From Ectocarpus siliculosus (taxonomy: Eukaryota; Sar; Phaeophyceae; Ectocarpales; Ectocarpaceae), in NCBI GenBank assembly GCA_000310025.1, contig FN649740.1:3240839-3303930 (forward strand): a DNA stretch of 63,092 nt, given 5' to 3'. The notes under the pieces were generated by a model that was given only the letters and a program-made list of their open reading frames with translations, searched no databases and was not told the origin of the DNA. Shown here piece by piece: positions 44,626 to 56,156 of this stretch; the stretch's first letter is position 1, and every line of letters begins with the position of its first letter. The position numbers and the translations under genes were made by a program.

Positions 44626-45082
44626 GATCTCAAGGGAGGTAGGTTGGCAGCGTTGCAGGTGAGGAACGGGATGGATGCAACAACAAAGCAATTTTGTTCT
44701 TTTCCCACAACCTCCGCCACTCCTGACTCTCCTGCTGATCCCGGTGAAGGTCCCTATTAACGAAGCGCCCGCGACGAAAGGAGGAGAAGGGGCTTGCGAC
44801 AGGGGATGGCAGTGACGCTCTGAAGGGTGACGTAGACAGCAGTACGCCAGGCCCGCCGGTCTCCGCCACTCTAATTTTGTGTGTCATGCACACGTTGAAC
44901 ATTGAACACAGAACACATGACTGTTGATGACTGCTTGTGGGGGCTCCGTGGTTTTCCGTTACCATACCCAATATTCATACACGGCGCCCCTGCGCCCTGC
45001 TTCGTCTGTTGCTGCTCGCCGGCTCCAGAGGCTGCCCTCGACTGTTGGTCTACAACAGTCTCGTGCGCTGCTGTGCTGAAGC

Positions 45083-45394
45083 ATGCCCTCCCCCGCAACA
45101 CTCGGCACGAATCCTGCAGTTTTAGACGGCGTGGAGGTATTTGATCGACCGACGACAGCCAAGTCGGTCGCGAGCCAAAAGAGCGGCTCGGTCCCCCCCC
45201 CTGCGGCAACAAACCGCCGAGGAGGAGCAAATCCTGCTGCTGCTGCTGCGGTCACCGCTGAGGGAGCGCCCATGTCGGACGCGGGCGCAGCGATGGGTAG
45301 GAGCGATAATAGCGGTAGGGGGGGGGTAGCAGCACCAGGAGCAGCAGTCGAGTCTGCTGCTGGCACGACAGGCGAACAAGCTGTTCAACGTCAG
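45083..45394 (+). CDS. Candidate first coding exon, disordered alanine/serine-rich protein
   Basis: ATG at 45083 opens 104 codons to the donor CGTCAG|GTGAAT (phase 0). The product (start MPSPATLGTNPAVLDGVEVF) is rich in Ala, Gly and Ser with no domain. It could be the 5' exon of the kinase gene downstream, whose first clear exon also enters in phase 0, or of the small gene at 47687. It lies some 460 bp from the divergent F-box start. The ORF runs past the donor to 45493, so splicing is inferred. Confidence 0.3.
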
Positions 45395-45748
45395 GTGAAT
45401 ACATCCAGAGCGGCCCAATTGGAGAGTAGCACGACGACGTACACCCTCTTTCACCCGCTCTATGCGTACCGCATGTCGTGGGTTCCCTGTTGACTGCTGC
45501 TGCTGCTGTGCTATCCCTATTGGCTGCTGTGCTAGAGTTGGCCGTCTCGGTGTACCCAATGCTGCCTCTTCGTGGGTTGATATAGGTAGGCCTAAAGTTC
45601 GCTACTAAAAAGTGTGGTATGCATATGTGGAATTGGATGTTACCTCCAACGCGAAAGATACACCGGCCGGCAGGTGCCTGCGGCTTCTCGTCAAATGACG
45701 AAGATCTGTGTGTGTGTGCTTGGTAAACTGTGATTGGTGTATGCTATG

Positions 45749-46363
45749 TACCGTAAACTGCGGAGTTTCCCCCCCCTAGCATAGATCCCCCCCCTCCCGA
45801 ATACCTTTTCGGCCTGGAAGCATGGTTTCGTTGATTTAACCCCCGGGGTAGATCGTTTTCGACCAAAAAAAAAAAGATCCCTCCGGGTAATTCAATTTCC
45901 CCTCGGGGTACCAGTTCCCACGAGTTCCCCCCAGGGGGGATGTATTTCCCTTATTTTCTGAGTCGATTTTGTTGCATAGCGGAGCAGTGTGAACGGAGCT
46001 GGCGGGTACTCTCTGGAAGGCGGGCCCTTCCTCTTCTTGGAATTACTCGCGGGACGAGAAAAACACCCCCAGCTGCTGTCCTCCTTGCCGTCTCTTTTCT
46101 CTTCGCCTTCGTTGCTCTTACGTTCCTCCTTAATCTGCTTGTTGAACTGAACGCCTTATCCATGTCAGTTTCGCCACTCTCTCTGTGTGTGGTGTGTGGA
46201 CCATCATTATGTTGCACAACCCCCCGGGGGGGGCTTCCCCCCGGGGTAGCGTTGCAAAAAAAATAAACTAACCCCCCCGCGGTACGTCATTTTCCCCCCG
46301 GGGGGGTTGGTTTCAGAAAAAGAAACGATCCCCTCCACGGGGTGGAAACTCCGTAGTTTACGG
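45749..46363. mobile_element. 615-bp inverted-repeat element filled with C-run/G-run palindromes
   Basis: After a TA, CCGTAAACTGCGGAGTTTCC at the left is inverted at the right with one mismatch, ending ACGGTA at 46363. TA at both ends suggests the same kind of target duplication as the MITE at 46662. Inside are about ten short palindromes of the form CCCC-GGGG (for example CCCCCGGGG, CCCCTCGGGG, CCCCCCAGGGGGG). No transposase is encoded. Confidence 0.7.
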
Positions 46364-46661
46364 TAGTTGTTGCCGCTCCCCGACGCTCTTACTGCCACCA
46401 AGCGCTTGTGGACGGCGGGGAGAAGCGCAAAAAATTTCCCAGAAAAATGTGCAATAGGGGACGCAACTATGAGTTTATGTTTGCTCAAGAATTCTGGATT
46501 ATTTTTCTGCAGGCAACCAAAGAAAAACCAAGACACATGAAACAACTTGAGAGCGCAGGTAAAATGCCGTCTTGCTCCCAACGTTTTCTTATCGGACTAA
46601 CCCGTTGCAAAGTTCCCAAGATTGCCCTACTATCATTCCTATTGTTTCGGCCTCTGGTGCC

Positions 46662-46882
46662 TACCGTATATGACACAAGATGACACACCCCCTGGACCGA
46701 TTTTCAAAGCTCGATTACTCCACGACGAAGAGGATGCATAAATGAAACAATACGTTTTCGAACAGCTCTCGACGAGACGGTTCCAACGCCGCCGTTTTCG
46801 GCGCTGTGACTCTTCCTGCTGTTGAGAAATCGAGCTTTGAAAATCGGCCAAGGGGGTGTGTTATCTTGTGTCATATACGGTA
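46662..46882. mobile_element. Uninterrupted 221-bp TA-flanked MITE
   Basis: It begins TACCGTATATGACACAAGAT and ends CTTGTGTCATATACGGTA, with inverted ends of about 50 bp. It is nearly identical to the copy at 2178-2723 but lacks the SINE. It is non-coding. Confidence 0.9.
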
Positions 46883-47686
46883 AACATATCTTACTCATAA
46901 TAACCTACCTACACTTGGTACCTCGTCGTCGACCGACTAGACCCCCCCCATGCTCCCCCCTCTCTTGAGCGATAGGTGTGGGTGGGCGGGAAATCGATCA
47001 AATCCCAGGCGGCACCCCGTGTTTGCTGCTCCTCAAAGCTGCTATCTCTGCTACTCATCTCCTTGTCTCAAATACACTTGCTTGTCTCTCGCCCAGCGAG
47101 AGCACAAAAACTTTGTGACACCAAGGCTGTCTCTATTTTTCTTCGATCCCCGCTTTTCCGAATTCCAACACGCCTCCACAAACCATAGATTCAAATGCGT
47201 ACTGAATCTTCACGATGATAGAGCAAGTCAGCCGCCGCCTTGCAAAACTTTTACGAGGGTCGTTCACTTGACCACCCCACAGCGACCTAGGCCTGCCTAC
47301 TCCAAGCACTGCCAATCTGCTGTAGCACATACGCACGTCAGTCAACCTAAAAGCTACTCATCAACACCTTCAGACTTCAGTAGTGTACACCGACAACACA
47401 TAGAACTCAGACCCCCCCAACAACCAACGCTGCGTATGCAGCTAGTCTGTAGCGCTACACCAACACCAACCTATGATAGCTGTCACGTGTGGGCTGTGAG
47501 TTAGCCGTAGAGCTAAACCGGTTTCTTTATTCTCCGGCCATCAATCGCCAAAGAAATGGAAAGAAGTAATTGAAACGATGATGCGAATCGCGAGCCGACG
47601 CGCCGAAATTCGTTGACGTTAGGGGTAGTATGTACGAGGGCTGACCGTGCTATTGTTACACGGACGAGCCGGCGAGACGGTAAACA

Positions 47687-48624
47687 ATGTTCTTCGAAGT
47701 TTGCTTGCCCACCTCAATGCTGCTGCTGCTGCTGCTCCTGCTGCTGCTTACGCTCCAGGGAGACCGACCGGTGGCGGTGGTGAGGCACAAGAGCAAGACG
47801 AAGAAAGAGGTTGGCTCCCCGGAGGTGAGTGGCGGGGGGGGGGGCGGAGTCTCCAATGGTTTGCACGTGTTCGCTCTCGTCCATCACTGCTCCTGTCGGT
47901 TGGTATCACGCGGCTTCATGCCTCGCAAGAAGCGAAATGCCATTTATTGGGAAGCGATTTGTAGGGCGTTTGGAGTAATTGTTTAAAAGTGATTTTCAGC
48001 TGTGCGACGTTGGATGCTGCTCGAAACGCCCCCGTCTCCCGGAAGCCCAGGTCTCGTCCTTTGCCAGTTGTTTTCAGAGGAGCAAGGCGACAGCAGTGGT
48101 AGTAAAGAGACACTGGGACGCATGGCACCGTAAACTTGTTTTGTTTGTTCGTCTTGAAGCACTGCTGTCCACGTTGCCGTTCGAACGACAATCGTCCTCT
48201 AGGAAGATGCCGCGGGACGCAGAATGAATTGATCACAAGCATGGACGGTTACCTCGAGTTGACGCTGTATGCCATTTTCGCAAAGTCAGCAACCATTTCT
48301 CCAATGCCATCTGTGACATCTGTCTGTTTTCGTCCACTTCTTTCTTCTGTCTTGCCTGTCCTTTTTTGTCCATGTTTTAACCCGCCTTGTGTTGTATTAT
48401 TTGTCCCATTTATCTGTCCGTCCATCCGTCTGAGGCAGCCAGTCTATTTGCAAGATATCGACTTCGCGACGGCAGGGGGGGTGGCCACGGCGGCAGACGT
48501 GCTCGTCAAGCAGGCGCGCAACCGAGTGCGCATCAACCGTCTCAAGGAGGGCCAGGCCAAGGCGAGAAAGACGATACAGAGTTCGATGTTCCGGTTGATG
48601 GGTGGGACTATCAATACTGAGTAG
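47687..48624 (+). CDS. Putative small single-pass protein, two exons
   Basis: Exon 1 is 47687-47824 (ACAATGTTC; donor GAG|GTGAGT, phase 0). Exon 2 is 48439-48624 (acceptor GAGGCAG|CCA, phase 0, stop TAG). The joined product is about 107 residues. It has a CTG-repeat-encoded leucine run as an N-terminal hydrophobic segment, basic RHKSKTKK after it, then a helical, Arg/Lys-rich part (VLVKQARNRVRINRLKEG). Exon 2 has GC-rich third positions and looks coding. Exon 1 is less certain because of its simple-repeat content. No family is recognised. Exon 2 might instead belong to the 5' part of the kinase gene, but its end phase does not fit. Confidence 0.4.
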
Positions 48625-49027
48625 TTGAACTCAACGAGGTGTTGCGTACTAGACGCCGGTTTTGGAAAGGAAGGTAATGTCCCTCTCTCTTGCTGACGGT
48701 TGTGCGGAAAGGGTTGATCGATTCCACAACCGCCGCCCGTGCCGTGCGCACACGAGTACTCCTAGGACGGGAAATGCGAGGGCAGGCAGCAACTGATGGC
48801 GTTGCATGCGGTGTGTTGGTGATGATGACGTTATATTTTGGTTCTTGCTGCGTTGCGTTCTGGCTGCTTGCTCTTCGCGACCGGTTCCACGTTTTTTTTT
48901 TTTTTTCTGCTTTTTGGGTGTTAAGTGTGTTTGGCTGGCGGCCGGTGGCTGGCGGCCGGCCCAACCGCCGGTCGGCAAACAAAACAAAAACTAAAAAACA
49001 ATTTCCGTTTCGCGCGTGCGTGGCCAG

Positions 49028-52006
49028 GGCCGACACACCGAGCCGGACGAGAAGGGAGACGAGAAAAGGCTCAAGCTCACAATCCGGATGATGCTGGGCG
49101 TCAGGGTGGCGGTGGGGCGACAGTCCAACCCGCTCGACCAGCCCGGAGCGGAAATTTCGGAGGAGGCGTTTTCACAGGCGGGTAGTTGCCTGCGATGACA
49201 GTTTCGTGGTGGTGTTGACGATGGCAGTTTCGTGGTGGTAGCGTTGGTAGGGGTGGTGGGGATATTATGGTCGGGGTGGTGGCAGTGGAGATTGTGGTGG
49301 TGGTGGGGGTGTGGTGCTGTTGTTGCTGCTGGAGGTGGTGTTGTCGTCGGTGTTGTTCACGTTGCTGCTGGTGTTCCTCAGCTGTTCCTGTCGGAGCCGC
49401 TCTTGTCGGAGGCGGCAAGCGGGTGACGGCTGTGGCTTTGTGGCAGGAGAAAAGGTGGGAGACTCCTTCTCCCTTGCTTGACACGGAGATGGACCATGTC
49501 CTCCACAATCAACGCGATATTTTTCTTGAACAAACATGAAACAGGTGGACAAGTACACCTTTCCCCCGGCAGGGGCGACGGGAAGGATGGCAACGCCCTC
49601 CCACAAGCTTAACAAGACGTTTAAGTTCAGGGACTACGCGCCGAAGGCCTTCAAGAAGCTCAGGCAGCACTTCGGCATCGAGGAGGTGTGTGTTGTTGTT
49701 GTTGTTATTGTTGTTGTTATTGCCTTCACATTAAAAGCCGTTCCGGCCTCCGTTCAGTACCTTTCTAATGTCCGTACTGGTCCAACTGACGCGAACGTCT
49801 TTCCGTTCCGTGGTGTGTGCGTTTTTATTTTCAGCGTTGACCGCGCTTACCGGCTGACCAAAGTAGCAGTGCCGTTGAAAACACAACATGGTTCGAAGGG
49901 TCATGCTCTGGGGTCTGTGTGTGTTTCCTCACGTCTACGAAAGCTGACTTTGTAAGATGAGCGGCGGGCGTGTAATGAAGTCATGCTTGTGAGTTGAATC
50001 TCAAGGCTTGTGTCGCGGTCGTAGCTATGCGGGCATGACATGTGGGTCGCGGCAGCGTGCGCTGCTCGCGGAAAATTCGCACGGTTTGCGGGATCATGTG
50101 CTGGTGGCGGTTTCGTGTGCGGACAACGATGATGTGCACGGTTTGCGTCGTACTGTGCGGCTTTTACGGTACCGCACCGTGTGCGGACTCCCGAATCCCT
50201 GCACATGAATGTACCGTGGATATTCTCTGCATTCGTTCAGTCCCGTGCTTTGGGGTAAACGCCTTTGTGGACGCCATTCCTTTAATTCTCGCTGGATGGG
50301 TGGGCACGGACGACGAGGGAACTGAACAATGATCGCAATGTGTTTTATGTTTTGTCAACGCGAAATATGTGGAGACTTTCAAACTGCTCGTGCTCAATCC
50401 GCGGTCGCTGCATGCATGCCCAACACCCTTACCCCGGTTGCAACTGGACAACCGGCTCCTCCATTTCGGGAGATCAAGAAATGAGTCCCGCCGCCTCCCG
50501 TAACCAATCCTGCCTTTTTCTCTTCCATGTCATGACCGTCCAAGATTTCAGGGGGCAGAAAATCTCCGACTACGTTTGAAGTCAGTCGACCCTCCCGACT
50601 CGTGTCTAGCGTTGGACTGCTGTAGTCGCCCGTTGGACCGAAAGGGGCCAGGACTGCATCATTTCCTCGCACAAGCTGACGTTCTTCGACAACTCCCCCG
50701 CCGTGCTGTGTGTGTGTGTGTGTGTGTTTTTTTTTTTTCGTGTAGTCAGCGTACATGCTCTCCGTGGCCGGCAACTACGACTACCTGGAGCTGATCACCA
50801 ACTCCAAGTCGGGCAGCTTCTTCTTCTACTCTCACGACCAGAAGTACATCATCAAGGCTATGAAGGTAGGGAGGACGTACGTACGCGTACTTTTTACACC
50901 CTGTCTTGCCATGAAGAACGAACCGCTCGAGTTCGATTCCAGGTATCCTAGTGTATGTCAGGCGTCGTTCTGTTGGGGTGCTGCCTTTTTTGGGGGGGGG
51001 GGGAGGAGGGTTCGCCGGTTTCCCATCTTGTGTTTTGTGCTGTGGTCGGCCGCACCCCAACCTACAGCGATATTTTTGCCAGGCAGCGCACTAGTTACCA
51101 CTACTTGTCTCGGCACTGGGCCACACACCAGCAGTTTATTTCCCTCCCCCGCCTCGTACGGCCTCGCAGCGCTCAGGAGCGGCAGGTGTCTCGGAGGGCA
51201 TATCATTATACCGAAGAACGCTTTCCCAAATCGTTCATGTTATGTGGGCGATCGCGCATTGTCAGAGAATGACGCTCTCGCGCTAAATAGCGGTCCAATC
51301 TCAAGCCAAATCAGCGTGAGTTCCCCCCGAGGGAGACGTTGGAAATGCTCCCAGATCGCAACCAGACAGCAGTGTCGTCCCCGTGTGTCGGTACCAAATC
51401 TGTTTTGCTTTGTCTCCTTACTTTTTTTTTGCCTTTCTCGACGCCACGCGGCGTGTGCTCTTCCCGTTTTTTGTTTTGACTCCTGCTCCTGCTGCTGTTG
51501 TTCTTTCCCGCACGGTATCCACGAAAAAACTCAAAAGCGTGCGGAGGCGAAGTTTTTCCGCAAGATCCTGCCCAAGTACTACGCACACCACCTCGCCCAC
51601 CCCGGGTCGTTCCTCATCCGCTTCTGCGGGATGTATCTGGTCAAGAATGGCCACAAGAAAATTCCGTTCATCGTCATGAAGTGGTGAGACGCGGTTTCTG
51701 CGGGGGGGGGTGCAAACGTGTGGGTGGGCCGTAGGCAGTCTGGTTGGTCTGTCCGCGTCCCTTTTGGATTGTGTTTAGTTTTGGATGCACCTATGAGGTT
51801 CGTAGGAGGACCCCCCGACTGACTCCCTTCTCGTTGTGTAGACGAGAAGAACATCATCAATCGGCTGGCTGGCTGGCAGGCTCCGTGTGTGTGGAGGTCC
51901 GCACAAGTTTTGTTCTGCCGTCGCCGTACGCCTTGCCGGTGCTGTGAAGGAAGTACCTTGTCTTGTCGCACGGTGGGTTTGAGCGACTGCACATGCCCCG
52001 CTCAAA

Positions 52007-52066
<60 letters not shown>

Positions 52067-52399
52067 CTCTCTTTCTCTCTCCTTCCGTATCCGCTCAATC
52101 CACGTGACGTGAACAGCGTGGAGGGGGACACGAACAAGACGATACATTCCAAGTACGACCTCAAGGGGAGCAGCCTGGGTCGTTCGGCCAAGGAAGGGGA
52201 GAAGGTCCTCAAGGATAACGACCTAGACGTCAAGTACGGGAAGATACACCTCGGCTCCCAGAAGGCCGCGTTTGTCGAGGTCAGTATCCCCCCCCCCCCC
52301 GATTCATGTATTATGTGCGAGCAAAAGGGAACGCCCCCCCCCTCCCCCCCCCCTCCTTCCTTGCTGTTACAAAAACCTTCATGCCTGGGTTAGGAACTG

Positions 52400-52433
<34 letters not shown>

Positions 52434-55400
52434 ACGCAATGAGCTCTCGCGAGCATCAACTGTTGCATGGTATATGTTTGTCCGGTGTACGGCATGTTGT
52501 TTCATCTCGGGTTGTTCGATAGACGGATAAACCCGGTTGAATTACGAGCCGCCTTGCTGCACGCACGCACGTCAAAAGGCGCCTGATTAGTCCGCCGAGC
52601 GTTGCTCACTCGCCGTTCGTTTGTGGCGCACCCCGCTGGAGACTCAAGTGGGTTGCGGCGAATGAGGAACACTCAGCGGATCGATCATCAGGCGCCTTTC
52701 GGTGGTCGCGCGTATGCATAGGGCAAGGCGACTCTTGTGATCCAACCGGGTCTATCGTACAACATTTTTTTTTTTCATTGCACCCGAGCCCAACGTGTGT
52801 GCTGTTTCCTGACACCTGACTCCCCGCGCGATTCAATGCTCCAACCTCACGCGGCACCTCCCATCTGTTGTCTTTATTGTTGTCTTTTTATTTTGAAGAG
52901 GCTGGTCTCTCGAAACCTATTGTAGTAACAATTGCAGTTTTCTTTTTTTTTGTCGGCACACTTTGGGGTCCATTCCATGCTCACTTTTGTTTTCTCGAAC
53001 CACGCTAATGGTCGCACTACCCTCTCGTTGAACCTGGTACGCGTAGGGGACACAATTGCGGGAGGGGAAAATGATTTAACAAGCACCCTCGACATCATTT
53101 TCTGTTCACGCCCTCCCATTTTCTCTCTCTCTCTCTCGCATCACGCTCACAACAATTACAACAATATAAAAAATATTATATTATATATATATGTATTTTT
53201 TTCACAGGCCGCGAAAGCTGACGCAGAGTTCCTGTGCAGCGTGAACGTGATGGACTACTCGATGCTGACGTGCATACACGACTCGTCAAGACCGCCGGAC
53301 GAGGAGGCCGTTCGACGCGATTCCATCGAGCCCCGTTACTCTACTTTGTGAGTTCGTTGCTGCTGTTGACGTTGATGCTGCTGTTGGTGTTTGCTGCTGC
53401 TGCTGCTGCTGCTGTTGTTGTTGTTGTTGTTGTTGTCGGTGGTGGTGGTGTTGTCGCTGCCTTATGTTTTTCGTGTTTTTAGGAAAGGACGCTCATTGCG
53501 TGCGGGCAGAATGAGCGACGCGAGTCCATGTTCCCCTTCCTCCCCCCCGCTACCGATTTGATTCGCTGCTTCCTTCCTTCTTTTGCACCATACTACTCCT
53601 CGCGTGCGTTGTACAATGTATAGTGTACAACGGTGTTGTTTTCGTAGAAAAGCGGTTCGAATCTCCCGTGTTTTTTCTTCTTCATCATCATCCTCTTCTT
53701 CTTCTTCTTCTTCTTCGTCTCGTTAATCTTCGACAAAGCGGCTTCGGCAACCTTATACGAAGCCTTTCCTGTCCTTGCGCTTGGATGTCTTTCACTTTCA
53801 CTTTTGACTTGCGAGAAAAAACGCCCATGGACGTACGCTCACCCCCCCCTTACGCCCCCGCCGCCACTGAGAATCGCACCTTGGCGGATGACGAGGCAAG
53901 GCGGAGACCGAGCTACAAATCTGGGGCGCACACAAGCTCCGGCGCCCCATTTCATTTCCGTGACCCTCCCTGGTCGAGAATTTTTTTTCACGCCCGACAG
54001 CAGCAGCAGCAGCTGCGTTTCTCCTCTTACCTACACTCCCCACCCCCTCCACTCGCTTGAATTATCCACAGCAGAACACGGGCCCCGCCCGTTCTCTCCA
54101 TTTTTTTTCTTCTTCAAGTTTTGGCCGTTTTTCAGGTTCCCCACCCGAACCACTCCGAAATTCGAAGTTTCGAAGAATTTTGTTTCGTTTGGAAGAAACG
54201 GCTCTTGTTGAGTACTTACGGACGGTGGTATCCTAGAGACCAAGCGAGGGAGCCCCGCACTATCATTTTCCCACCCACCCCCCTCTAATATTGTGATGTT
54301 GGGGTCTTCAGTTACACCTTCGCCGACGAGGCTAAGGACCGGACGACGCCCGAGTTCGAGAGGATTCCGAGTTCGGGGGATGCTTCGGCTCCCGCTGGGG
54401 CTACCGCTTCGAGAGAGGCGCAGGAGGGGAGGGGGGATGCGGGGGCGGCGACGGCGGCGGCTGGAGGGGACGATACATTGTGAGTGTGGTGGTGGCGGCG
54501 CTGCGGTTGGTGGTGCTGTTGGTGATGGCGTTGTTGCTCGTGGCATGTTGATGCGGTTCCAGGCAGGTGATGGTAGTGGATGGGATATTTGGTAACCAGG
54601 ATGGCCATGGGGGCAAGAGTGTCAAACATTTTCTCTCCCACATGCTGTATTGTAACCATTCAAGACAGATTAGTCCGGGCGCTTCAGTTTGTTTGAGTGT
54701 GAAAGTGTGTAGCTGCGGGATTTCCAAGTCTCTCTCTCGTGTGAGCACGTAAGCACGCGCCACCCGGCCCGAGCAGGTTTTTGTTTGTGACCACTCATCT
54801 TTCACTTACTACGCTATAGCATACATTCACAGTTTTTTTAACTTCGGGTTGTCGAGATAGTCAAAGAGGCAAGTGACGAAGCGTTTTGATCAAACGCCCC
54901 GTGCTAGACGTTATCGGTCCCTGGTTGGCGGCTTGCTCTGCACCAAGGCTTTAAAGGCGCACCTCCTGCAATGGTAGGCCTACCTTAGACATCCACAAGT
55001 TACACCTACGGTGCCCCCCCCACCTCTTTAACCCGGGAAAAGCGCACCTCCAGGAGTGGTAAGCTTACCTTAAGACATCTACTAGTTAAACCTGCGGTGC
55101 CCCTCCCCCCCCCCCCGCCCATTCCTACATGTAACCCGTGTTTCTTTTCTATGACCCACCCCGAAAGGAGACAAAACGGGGCAGCGCGAGATGAGGACGA
55201 ACCCCCCCCGTTGGGGCCCGGGGGGGAATCGGTCGTCCGGTACCGAGCAGACGGAGGCATCAAGTCCGAGGTTGACGGGGGGGCTCCGGGAAAGGACATC
55301 TACTATCTGGGCATCATCGACATCTTGCAGGTAAAAAAAAACAATAAAAATGATGGTACTCACAGAACATCGGCAGCGGCGTATGACGCGCTTCAGCAAA

Positions 55401-56156
55401 ACCTGTTGTTTGTTGAATGCCTTGGCACAGATTGAGTGGCCTCTGCTCAGCCGGTACGTGGTAGAGTAGGTGTTTAGAGCAAGATCAGAGGCGTGCTTAC
55501 GGTAGGGCAAATACCCCCCCCGTGCTTGTCTCCATGGTCGTGCTGTGGCTGCGAGAAGTCTCGAGGTTCCATATTGATGAGCAAAAATAAGAAAATGAAG
55601 AAAATTGATGACCGACTTTCTTTCCGCTTCTCAGGAGCAGCAGCTCGTCCAGCTCGTTCGTGCTTCTTTGTTCTTGTTGTTGTAGTTGTAGGAAAGCAAT
55701 AAATAGTGCTGTAGATGGCGTGTTTGGAACATGGTCGAGAGTTGTGAGAGTGAGGTTTTGCAGCCCACTCTGTGCTACGGATACATAGCTTTTGAGTGCC
55801 GAGCGGTGTGTCCACCCACAAGAGCGAGTACTCACGATGTTACGTGAACATGCGCGATTCACTGTGGTACATAGCACGGCTAACATATTCGCGGTTTGCT
55901 GGGGTGGTCGCGCTGCGGCTGCTGCTATTATTGTCGTTGGTCGTGTCGGTCGGGAGTCCACCCCCCCCCGGCAATTCCCAATCGCCTACCCCCTCCCGCT
56001 CCGTGTCCACCCGTGTGGCGGCAGCAATACAACACTCGCAAGCACGCCGAGACGTTCTGGAAGGGGCTGACCCACGACCGCTATGAGGTATCCTGCGTCG
56101 ACCCGAAGCTCTACTGCGAGCGATTCGTCGATTTCTTGGACCACCACATGGAGTAG
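49028..56156 (+). CDS. PIP5K: Phosphatidylinositol-phosphate kinase, probably type I (PI4P 5-kinase)
   Basis: Nine exons: 49028-49181 (end uncertain by a few bases), 49545-49685, 50746-50865, 51538-51683, 52117-52279, 53208-53347, 54312-54479, 55168-55330, 56025-56156 (stop TAG). Phases agree at every join after the first. Motifs in order: RMMLGVRVAVGRQ; YAPKAFKKLRQHFGI; AYMLSVAGN; KSGSFFFYSHDQKYIIKAMK with the ATP-binding lysine; RKILPKYYAHHLAHPGSFL; SKYDLKGSSLGRS; VNVMDYSMLTCIHDSS; YYLGIIDILQ with the metal-binding Asp; and VDPKLYCERFVDFL. The activation-loop region has ETFWKGL, with glutamate where type I enzymes have it, so it likely makes PI(4,5)P2 from PI4P on the cytosolic face of membranes. 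A low-complexity insert of about 100 residues precedes YYLGIIDILQ. The 5' exons are not resolved. Confidence 0.92.
52012..52432 (+). repeat. (CT)n and (CTG)10 microsatellites in kinase introns
   Basis: A CT run of about 67 bp lies at 52012-52078, some 40 bp before an acceptor, where it could serve as an extended polypyrimidine tract. (CTG)10 lies near 52400-52432, in the next intron. Confidence 0.9.

Noticed and set aside
45940..46266. Hydrophobic ORF upstream of the kinase, considered as a receptor part of a GPCR-PIPK fusion
   Set aside because: It lies inside the palindrome-rich inverted-repeat element; there is no seven-helix pattern and no splice path to the kinase.
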